From BOG-1112 sp964635325 (GTDB lineage: Bacteria > Bdellovibrionota_B > Oligoflexia > Oligoflexales > Bog-1112), in assembly GCA_964635325.1 (NCBI GenBank), contig CAZWOL010000066.1:1-13461 (forward strand): a stretch of 13,461 bases of DNA, given 5' to 3'. The notes under the pieces were generated by a model, which was not told the DNA's origin, did no database searches, and saw nothing but the letters and a program-made list of their open reading frames with translations. This document shows positions 7,614 through 13,461 of this stretch, one piece after another. How positions within the stretch are numbered: position 1 is the stretch's first letter; each line of letters starts with the position of its first letter. A program made the translations under genes and the position numbers.

Positions 7614-8801
7614 ATGAAATCTTGGTCCTACAAATTTGTTTTTTCTATCTTAGCAGTTTCTCAAATAGGACTTGCAAACAAACCGGATGCTCAAAAAGCA
7701 ACGACTGAATGGGCGATCAAAATGCAAGAACTATTCGGTGTCTTTAGTCACCTCCTCACGGATCTCAGTTCTACGTCTCAATTCAACTCACCCAAAAACC
7801 ATGCTCGAATTATAAAAGAAGCCAAAACACTTGCAAAGCTGACGCATAAGTTGGGTGCAAACAAAATGAAGAGCCCTGACTATGACCCAACCTTGGCAAT
7901 CGTTGGACGCTTACTCCATGAGCAGACTGAAATTGCTTTGAGTGCTCTACAAGAAGACAAGCCAGATTTTGCACGACGTATACTACGCACAATACCTTCC
8001 TATTGCATTTCATGTCACGTTCGCAACACTTCAGGCCCTCAATTGTCTATGCTGTCTCTCGAACCTTCGCATGACGGACTAGCACCAGTTGAGCTTGGGC
8101 AATTCTATGCCGCAACACGTCAATTTGATCGTGCTCTGGAGCAATTTAGACTTGTACTTTTGACCAAAGATGCCCAAAAATATGATCGCATGAGCTACGA
8201 AAATGCTGCACACGAAAGCCTATCTATCACTGTCCGAGTCAAAGCAGACCCAGCTATGACAAAAGAAATAGTAGAAGATATTCTCAAGTCTCCTGTTGCT
8301 GACAACTCACTTAAAAATGATGCGCGTGCTTGGAAAAATTCTATTTCAGAGTGGGAGCAGGAAAATCTGACAAAAGAAAACTCAACTAAAGAGATGCTTG
8401 CAAAAGCTAAAGTTTTACTCAGCAAGGCAAGCACCACTCAGACCTATCAACTTGATCGCACTGCAGACATAAGCCTCCTTCGAGCATCGGCAATCTTGCA
8501 TACCCTGCTCCAGAGACCTGACCTTGGAGCAGATACAGCAGAGGTGCTTTTTTTAACAGGCCGAAGCTATGAAGTTCTGCGTCCCATCCGAACTGAAGAT
8601 TTGCAAACACTCTACTATGAAGCTTGCATTGTTCACACACCTCATTCTCTAATTGCTCAACGCTGCTATGCATCTTACAAAGAAGAAGTTCTCTTTGGAT
8701 TTAGTGGTAGTAGTGGCACACATTTACCTAAAGCTGTTAGCAATAAACTCCAAAAATTAGAAGCCATGTCAAAACCTCTCTCTAAGCATAAAAATAAGTA
8801 A
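7614..8801 (+). CDS. Secreted mono-haem cytochrome (c'-like) with helical-repeat C-terminus
   Basis: 395 aa. Residues 1-21 are a signal peptide (MKSWSYKFVFSILAVSQIGLA), so the protein is exported to the periplasm, where c haem is attached. The only haem site is CISCH at 131-135, after about 110 mature residues that are mostly helical. A CXXCH at the end of a helical domain of this size is the layout of class II (cytochrome c'/c556) proteins rather than class I, where CXXCH is near the N-terminus. After it come about 260 residues of helical, TPR-like sequence (for example GQFYAATRQFDRALEQFRLVLL) and a tail with GFSGSSGTHLP and basic residues. The ribosome-binding site AAAGGG is well placed for ATG 7614. 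It is cotranscribed, or nearly so, with the CoA-transferase gene 17 bp downstream. Cytochromes c' bind NO; that activity here is only inference from fold and neighbourhood. The haem site is certain, the family assignment moderate. Confidence 0.85.
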   Translation: MKSWSYKFVFSILAVSQIGLANKPDAQKATTEWAIKMQELFGVFSHLLTDLSSTSQFNSPKNHARIIKEAKTLAKLTHKLGANKMKSPDYDPTLAIVGRLLHEQTEIALSALQEDKPDFARRILRTIPSYCISCHVRNTSGPQLSMLSLEPSHDGLAPVELGQFYAATRQFDRALEQFRLVLLTKDAQKYDRMSYENAAHESLSITVRVKADPAMTKEIVEDILKSPVADNSLKNDARAWKNSISEWEQENLTKENSTKEMLAKAKVLLSKASTTQTYQLDRTADISLLRASAILHTLLQRPDLGADTAEVLFLTGRSYEVLRPIRTEDLQTLYYEACIVHTPHSLIAQRCYASYKEEVLFGFSGSSGTHLPKAVSNKLQKLEAMSKPLSKHKNK

Positions 8802-8818
8802 ACTCGGAGCTAGTTGGC

Positions 8819-10069
8819 ATGCTTACTATTGCAGAATACTTATCATCAAATCAGACTGTGTTCATCCATGGATCTGCTGCTACACCTACACGCTTGATAG
8901 AGCATCTCATCGAAGAAGCAGAGTGTTTTGAAAATTTACGCATTGTTCAGCTCCACACCTTCGGTGAATCTAAGTATGCAGAAAAAAATCTGAATCGACA
9001 TTTTCGGGTTTCCAATCTCTTTGTAGGATCCAACATGCGCAAGCATATGCGACCTGGAGAAGTCGACTTCATTCCATGTTTTCTATCAGAGGTTCCCAAT
9101 CTATTCCGCTCACGAATCATTCCACTCGATGCAGCACTCCTTCATGTATCTGCTCCAGATGCACATGGTTACTGTACACTCGGCACAAGTGTTGATGTTG
9201 CACTTGCAGCCTCACAGAGTGCCAAAACTCTTATTGCACAAGTCAATAAGCAGATGCCTCGCGTCCATGGAGATGGTTTCATTCATATCAGTCGTTTTGC
9301 AGCTGTTCTTGAAGTCGATGAACCGATTCCAACAATTCCTGTACACACTCCAAGTGGTGAGGAAATTGCGATTGGAAAGTTTTGTGCGGAGATGACACCT
9401 GATGGCGCAACCTTGCAAGTTGGTATCGGTGCTATACCTGATGCCGTACTCAACTGTTTGACAAACCACAAGCACCTTGGTGTTCATTCCGAAACATGGT
9501 CTGATGGAGTTTTGGACCTTATTCTTCGAGGATGTGTCGATAACAGTCGCAAAAAAGTTCACCCAGGAAAGACCGTCTCTGGATTTGTACAAGGCTCATG
9601 TCGTCTCTATGATTTCATTCACGATAATCCCTCTGTCGTACAGCTTGATATTGGCTACGTGAATAACGTTGAGAATATTGCACGCAACCCACAGGTAATC
9701 GCTATAAACTCTGCAGTTGAAGTGGACCTTAGTGGTCAGGTCTGTGCCGATTCAGTTGGATCTCGAATCATTTCTGGGATTGGTGGGCAAATGGATTTTA
9801 TCCGTGGTGCCTCTCTATCGAAAGGTGGCAAGCCTATCATTGCAATGACGAGTCGCACCAGTAAGGGCAAGAGCAAAATAGTCCCCACTCTCACTCAAGG
9901 AGCTGGAGTCGTCACAACTCGAGCACATACCCACTACGTTGTAACCGAGTATGGTGTTGCGGATATCTATGGGAAGACTCTAAAAGAGAGAAAAGATGCA
10001 CTGGTGCGCATAGCTCACCCTGAAGATAGAGATTTTCTTGAGGCAAGCTGGCGCAAATTATACTGCTAA
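8819..10069 (+). CDS. Acetyl-CoA hydrolase / 4-hydroxybutyrate-type CoA-transferase family
   Basis: 416 aa, close to the family norm (about 430). This is a class I CoA-transferase that moves CoA between an acyl-CoA and acetate or another carboxylate through a glutamyl-CoA thioester. The catalytic Glu is Glu225 in LGVHSETWSDGV, equivalent to HTE.FSDG in AbfT/Cat2 proteins. The oxyanion/CoA loop is VGIGAIPDAV (201-210), and the C-terminal signature is SGIGGQMDFIRGA (319-331). The N-terminal half contains SAPDAHGYCTLGTSVD, also typical. It could be a 4-hydroxybutyrate, butyryl- or propionyl-CoA:acetate transferase, or an acetyl-CoA hydrolase; the sequence alone does not separate these. ATG 8819 follows GGAG nine bases upstream. 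The gene lies 17 bp after the haem-protein gene, an unexpected operon partner, and converges on the RNase gene with a 6-bp gap. Confidence 0.9.
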   Translation: MLTIAEYLSSNQTVFIHGSAATPTRLIEHLIEEAECFENLRIVQLHTFGESKYAEKNLNRHFRVSNLFVGSNMRKHMRPGEVDFIPCFLSEVPNLFRSRIIPLDAALLHVSAPDAHGYCTLGTSVDVALAASQSAKTLIAQVNKQMPRVHGDGFIHISRFAAVLEVDEPIPTIPVHTPSGEEIAIGKFCAEMTPDGATLQVGIGAIPDAVLNCLTNHKHLGVHSETWSDGVLDLILRGCVDNSRKKVHPGKTVSGFVQGSCRLYDFIHDNPSVVQLDIGYVNNVENIARNPQVIAINSAVEVDLSGQVCADSVGSRIISGIGGQMDFIRGASLSKGGKPIIAMTSRTSKGKSKIVPTLTQGAGVVTTRAHTHYVVTEYGVADIYGKTLKERKDALVRIAHPEDRDFLEASWRKLYC

Positions 10070-10075
10070 AAGATG

Positions 10076-11539
10076 CTAGCGCACTCGCGCAAAATCGATA
10101 TACCCTTGCTCAACATTAACGTTAATAAGTTTTAAGCGTACGCGATTACCCACAAGCAATTGCGAGTTACCGTGCACGATCTTACCTTCCACGGGAGGCT
10201 TAAAAACCCGAGCCCAAGTTCCTTTTTCAGAACTTCCCGTAACTATAGCATCAAAATACTCTCCTATATGCGTGGAGAGAAGCAAAGCTGCTGCAGACTT
10301 TCGAACTTGTCTCTCTACTTTTTCAGCAGCATCTTCTTGACTTGTAAAATGAGCTGCTAACGATGCTAGTTCACGATTTGAGTAGGGAGAAGGTTTTTGA
10401 TCGAATGCAGACTTTAGCAGACGATGCGTGACAAGATCTGGATAACGACGATTCGGTGCAGTAGAATGTGAGTAGTCTCGAACAGCTAGACCAAAATGAC
10501 CTAAAGGTTGCCCTCCGGGTAGTTCGAGCATGTACTCACCCTTCCCAAGAAGTTTAATGATTGTAAGAGACAGGTCGGGAAAGCGGACAGGGTCTGCATT
10601 GCGTTGTCGCGAAAGAAATTCAGACAAAGCAATAGAATGGGGCTTTGCAGGAAGCTTCTCTCCAAGTTCTTCTGCAATCTCCACAATTCTGTCCCAATTT
10701 TTGGGAGAACGAACGACTCTCCGCAAAGTTGGATAGCCCAATTTACTGAGGTAGCGAGCTGTGGCTCCATTCGCTGCAACCATAAAGTCTTCAATGAGCT
10801 CCCGTGCTCTGTTAAGCTTTTCGCTTTTCAGATCGACGATCGTTCCGTGCTCTATAACAGCACGGGGTTCTATTGTCTCTAGCTCCAAAGCCCCCTGAGA
10901 ATGACGGCGCGTACGCAACTTCTGCGCAATATAGTCCTGAAGTTTCAATTGTTCTGACATACCTGTCATATTTTGAACAGCTTTCGGTGCAACCCCTGTC
11001 CCTACAAGCCACTCAGCAACAGCATTGTAGGCAAGTTTAGTCTGATTACGAACACGAGCACGATAAATTTTAGCGTCTTCAACCTGACCGAAGTCAGATA
11101 CAAACATCTCAAAAACTATAGCAATTCTGTCTTCGTTAGGCGAAAGTGACGTGAGGTTTGTCGATAACTTTTCTGGGAGCATGGGAAAAATCTTAGCACT
11201 AGTATAAACCGAAGTCGTATTTTTTCTTGCATGCTTATCGATTGCTCCCCCAAGTGGAACAAGGGCATCGACATCAGCGACTGCAACAAAGATTTTAAAG
11301 CGTCCTTTTGACAACTTTTCTGCATATGTGATTTGGTCAAGGTCCATAGAATCATCATTATCTATGGAACACCATGCTAATTTGGTCAGATCGACGACGC
11401 CATCATCTTCAGCAGGCAGGTTGATCCTTGCAAGCTCTGCAAGGACCTCTTCCCCAAATTCAGGCTCAAGACCTCTACTCTGCATAGCTACAGTTGCAAT
11501 TTCAAGCAGCGTTGGTTCAATGTCATCTCTTTCGTTCAC
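10076..11539 (-). CDS. RNase II/RNB-family 3'-5' exoribonuclease, short form
   Basis: About 487 aa from GTG 11539, which has GAGG five bases upstream. A longer TTG start at 11575 (499 aa) has no ribosome-binding site. The RNB catalytic motif is CSIDNDDSMDLDQI: Asp60, Asp66 and Asp68 match Asp201, Asp207 and Asp209 of E. coli RNase II, but the fourth, Asp210, is Gln69. Later RNB signatures are present: GHFGLAVRDYSHSTAPNRRYPDL with the RRYPDL motif, and ERQVRKSAAALLL. A C-terminal OB/S1-like segment (about 428-487, GSSEKGTWARVFKPP) follows. The two N-terminal cold-shock domains of RNase II/R are missing; only about 50 residues precede RNB. I recall this short architecture with DLDQ from bacterial proteins annotated as RNB-domain ribonucleases, so Gln is probably a subfamily trait rather than a loss. 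Role: degradation of single-stranded RNA in the cytosol. It converges on the CoA-transferase gene. Confidence 0.88.
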   Translation of the reverse strand: MNERDDIEPTLLEIATVAMQSRGLEPEFGEEVLAELARINLPAEDDGVVDLTKLAWCSIDNDDSMDLDQITYAEKLSKGRFKIFVAVADVDALVPLGGAIDKHARKNTTSVYTSAKIFPMLPEKLSTNLTSLSPNEDRIAIVFEMFVSDFGQVEDAKIYRARVRNQTKLAYNAVAEWLVGTGVAPKAVQNMTGMSEQLKLQDYIAQKLRTRRHSQGALELETIEPRAVIEHGTIVDLKSEKLNRARELIEDFMVAANGATARYLSKLGYPTLRRVVRSPKNWDRIVEIAEELGEKLPAKPHSIALSEFLSRQRNADPVRFPDLSLTIIKLLGKGEYMLELPGGQPLGHFGLAVRDYSHSTAPNRRYPDLVTHRLLKSAFDQKPSPYSNRELASLAAHFTSQEDAAEKVERQVRKSAAALLLSTHIGEYFDAIVTGSSEKGTWARVFKPPVEGKIVHGNSQLLVGNRVRLKLINVNVEQGYIDFARVR

Positions 11540-11575
11540 AATTGCCTCGAAGGAAAAATGTATCCATTCAAACAA

Positions 11576-12028
11576 TGCTTTGGATTATTCTGACGCACAG
11601 CATATTGAGGCATTAAAAGAAGTCCTGCCTTGCAGCTGTCAGACATCACTTAAGATATAGTTTTATACCATATTTTAACGAAGACATTAGCATGTTTTTG
11701 ACAGCATCCATAAATGACAAGACCCCTTGCAACATGGAGGCCCCATCATCCGCACCAATCACCTATTCTCGACAATGTCAACAAAACAAAAGCCTCTGGT
11801 TACAGCTATGATGAAGATTTTGTGCTTGTAGCTGCTAATACTAACTATACTGTAAGTGATGAGTAAAGGCTGACTGCAGCTTCCCTAAAACAGAACATCT
11901 TGCTTCTTGTAAAATAGGCGGCATCGCCTCTCTTAGAAAAAAGTTGATAAGTCTACACTTCTAAAAAAAATTCCCTTCGCAACAATAAGTTCTCATTAAC
12001 CACTCTTAGCTTACAGCAGGTTGATATT
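11576..12028. other. Intergenic region between the divergent RNase and secreted-protein genes
   Basis: About 450 bp with no convincing gene. The best small frame is ATG 11714 to TAA 11866 (50 codons, plus strand), which starts directly after an in-frame stop, has no ribosome-binding site and resembles nothing I know. A short stem AGGCG-GCAT-CGCCT sits at 11916-11929; neither strand has a good T-run after it. TTGATA at 11944-11949 might be a -35 for the gene at 12029, but no clear -10 follows. AGG at 12018-12020 is the ribosome-binding site of that gene. Confidence 0.5.
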
Positions 12029-12820
12029 ATGCGCTTCAGTTTGAAAAGTTCTATTCTCCTTTGGCTACTCCTCTGCACTAATGCTAGTTTTGCAGGCATG
12101 GAGGATGAGTCGATAACTCGTAACTTGCGTTATGATGGTTATTTTAGTTCGCCTGAAATGCATCGACATTTCGACGCGAATATACCCGCCTTGATAAATT
12201 TATTTAAGACCGAAGCATTTGAATCAAGCAATCCTGTATCCGCATTCCCGAAAGCTAAAATAGCGTACTGGGATATAGTTTATTATAACGAAAGGTGGAT
12301 AGCTGAGGACTGTCAACCTTTCGTCTTAAGTCTTGCAAAATCTGTAATTTACAAACTTCCGGAAGTTGTTGATAGCAAGACCTCTTCATCTGCAAGAGAT
12401 TTCATATACAACATTCGAATCGACTTATCTGATGATTTTTTACAGTATCAAGATGAGCACAGAGATAGAGACTCCATAGTTTCCGCACTCATAAAAGACC
12501 TGAAGCTTCATTCGGATGGTGGAAGAAGCGGGTGGGTCCATTACCTCTACTTCATGATGCTCGAAGTTCAGAATGTATCACCTCACACACTGGTTGTTGC
12601 CTCTGCTCCACTAGTTGCTGCAAAACCTTCTGCTGGAACAGGTGATTTTCCCTCTGAAAGCTCTGCTGAAATTATTCATTCCATGAAATCAAGTGCAGGT
12701 GTCGGATATCTGATCGATGAAAGTTTCGTAAAAAACGGCAGACATATAGTCCATGGCATTGAAGGTCTAGTCGAGGGTAAGATTCGTCAGAAGCCAACAC
12801 GCAAAAAAATACGGATATAG
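12029..12820 (+). CDS. Unrecognised secreted protein, 3' end abutting an IS630 element
   Basis: 263 aa. Residues 1-22 form a clear signal peptide (MRFSLKSSILLWLLLCTNASFA, cut before Gly23). LLLC is not a proper lipobox, so a soluble periplasmic or secreted protein is more likely than a lipoprotein. The mature part has one cysteine (Cys95), aromatic-rich segments (AYWDIVYYNERW; GWVHYLYFMMLE), an acidic stretch (QDEHRDRD) and a very basic tail (KIRQKPTRKKIRI). I do not recognise a family. ATG 12029 follows AGG eight bases upstream. The stop TAG (12818-12820) lies only six bases before the transposase stop, closer than an IS630 end normally allows. The last few codons and the stop may therefore come from the inserted element, and the original protein may have been longer. 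No membrane helix other than the signal was seen. Confidence 0.75.
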   Translation: MRFSLKSSILLWLLLCTNASFAGMEDESITRNLRYDGYFSSPEMHRHFDANIPALINLFKTEAFESSNPVSAFPKAKIAYWDIVYYNERWIAEDCQPFVLSLAKSVIYKLPEVVDSKTSSSARDFIYNIRIDLSDDFLQYQDEHRDRDSIVSALIKDLKLHSDGGRSGWVHYLYFMMLEVQNVSPHTLVVASAPLVAAKPSAGTGDFPSESSAEIIHSMKSSAGVGYLIDESFVKNGRHIVHGIEGLVEGKIRQKPTRKKIRI

Positions 12821-13461
12821 CCTTGCTTAGTAAGCTTTACTCAAATTCCTAAAAGCCAAACATATAGCCTCCTGGAAATTTTCTTTTTCTTTCTGAATAA
12901 ATTTCTTAATCAAGTTTTTTATTTTAAACCATTGATGCTCAATTGGATTCATATCCGGGGAGTACGGAGGCAAATAACGAACAAAACATTGTTTTTCTGA
13001 CAGAATTCCCTCAAGATCAACCGAAGTATGGAACTTCGCATTATCCAATATTAAGGTTTGACCTGGAGACATTTCAGGTAAAAGAATTTTTTCTACATAT
13101 TCTTCAAATATTTGCTTGTTACATGTTCCCAAGAAGATCAATGGGGCCTTAATCTCTCCTTTGTTCAGTACTGCAATCATGCTCATCCGTTGGCTTGGAT
13201 AAGCCGGCCTTTTTGAAATTGCCCTATCCCCTATTTTAGCCCAGCCATAGGGAAAATGTTCGTTATCATCAATACCAGACTCATCTAACCAGACCAGACT
13301 ATCTGGGTTTTGAGACTCCAAATATTCTTTAAAATCTTGTCTTAAGGCTTCATCTGCTTCATTGTATGTAAACGTTTTTTTTATTGCTGTAGCCTAATTT
13401 TTTTAACTGACATTTCCCAACGATAACCTGCTTACATAGCTAAGACACCTTTTGCTGAAGG
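12814..13461 (-). mobile_element. IS630-family insertion sequence, partial (runs off the window)
   Basis: The transposase on the minus strand defines the element. Its right end should lie just beyond the transposase stop, near TATAG at about 12815-12819, since IS630 elements insert at and duplicate TA. The exact end cannot be fixed because the other terminus is outside the window. A short palindrome GCTTAGTAAGC (12825-12835) overlaps the transposase stop and could be part of the terminal inverted repeat. The left boundary is an estimate. Confidence 0.6.
12827..13393 (-). CDS. IS630-family transposase, catalytic half (N-terminus frameshifted)
   Basis: The frame is open from just after TAG 13396-13394 down to TAA 12829-12827. 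No ATG start exists; the first possible one is TTG at 13321, inside the domain. The protein carries the DDE_3 catalytic core: Asp in LVWLDESG, Asp in LILDNAKFH and Glu in SPDMNPIEHQW. The last two are separated by 34 residues, the D(34)E spacing of IS630/Tc1 transposases. The sequence before TTG 13321 (KTFTYNEADEALRQDFKEYL) is typical of the same family. Upstream of an A8 tract on the coding strand (13375-13382) the homologous reading (QLKKLGYSNKK) is in another frame, so a +1 or -2 shift or an indel is needed to join the halves. That frame in turn meets a TAG at 13442-13440. The transposase is thus either frameshift-expressed or, more likely, decayed. Confidence 0.85.
   Translation of the reverse strand, partial: ATAIKKTFTYNEADEALRQDFKEYLESQNPDSLVWLDESGIDDNEHFPYGWAKIGDRAISKRPAYPSQRMSMIAVLNKGEIKAPLIFLGTCNKQIFEEYVEKILLPEMSPGQTLILDNAKFHTSVDLEGILSEKQCFVRYLPPYSPDMNPIEHQWFKIKNLIKKFIQKEKENFQEAICLAFRNLSKAY

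Noticed and set aside
10070..10090. GCGC-rich palindrome at the RNase/CoA-transferase convergence as a terminator
   Set aside because: The stem is only about four base pairs and lies within the RNase coding end without a T-run.
11328..11660. 110-codon plus-strand open frame overlapping the RNase gene
   Set aside because: Antisense to the strongly supported RNB coding sequence, with low-complexity Ser-rich translation and no ribosome-binding site.
11714..11866. 50-codon plus-strand frame in the intergenic region (MTRPLATWRP... to TAA)
   Set aside because: No ribosome-binding site, an in-frame stop directly before the ATG, no signal peptide or recognisable motif; chance or a gene remnant is as likely as a gene.
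11916..11929. AGGCG-GCAT-CGCCT stem as a terminator
   Set aside because: Only five base pairs, no proper T-run on either strand, and no gene ends just before it.
1..13461. CRISPR array, tRNA/rRNA genes or a defence-system operon
   Set aside because: I saw no regularly spaced direct repeats, no tRNA-like sequence and no nuclease/helicase/toxin cassette on reading both strands.

Overview
The window looks like chromosomal DNA of a Gram-negative bacterium with a respiratory, facultatively anaerobic lifestyle. The evidence is Sec signal peptides, a periplasmic c-type haem protein, a quinol nitric oxide reductase, an NsrR-type repressor and two membrane or PAS sensor kinases. Base composition is moderately AT-rich, and intergenic DNA is more so. 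The lineage cannot be fixed from the sequence. The style (haem protein fused to helical repeats, many orphan kinases, no long operons) would fit Oligoflexia/Bdellovibrionota or a gammaproteobacterium, but this is a guess.

Left part (1-4733), NO detoxification and redox balance. A PAS histidine kinase enters from the left edge and converges, one base apart, on a minus-strand pair: norB (quinol NO reductase), then ldhA (D-lactate dehydrogenase) 50 bp downstream. nsrR diverges from norB. The spacer between them holds a perfect 9-5-9 inverted repeat, exactly midway between the two ATGs, that resembles the known 23-bp NsrR operator. The simplest reading is a self-contained circuit: NO damages the NsrR Fe-S cluster, norB is derepressed, and ldhA may be co-induced so NADH can be reoxidised while NO blocks respiratory oxidases. 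A 9-bp-stem hairpin lies between norB and ldhA.

Middle part (4730-10069). A CHASE-PAS-HisKA-HATPase-REC hybrid kinase overlaps the nsrR stop by 4 bp, convergently. A 289-bp AT-rich divergent spacer with two clear inverted repeats separates it from a plus-strand pair: a secreted protein with one CXXCH site, apparently a cytochrome c'-like bundle joined to a helical-repeat tail, and 17 bp later an acetyl-CoA hydrolase / acyl-CoA:acetate CoA-transferase family enzyme.

Right part (10076-13461). A compact RNase II-family exoribonuclease on the minus strand lacks the usual N-terminal cold-shock domains and has Gln in place of the fourth active-site Asp. About 450 bp without a convincing gene follows, then an unrecognised secreted protein. 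Its stop codon lies against the end of an IS630-family element. The transposase catalytic half is intact, but its N-terminal part is out of frame and appears decayed or frameshifted, and it runs off the right edge.
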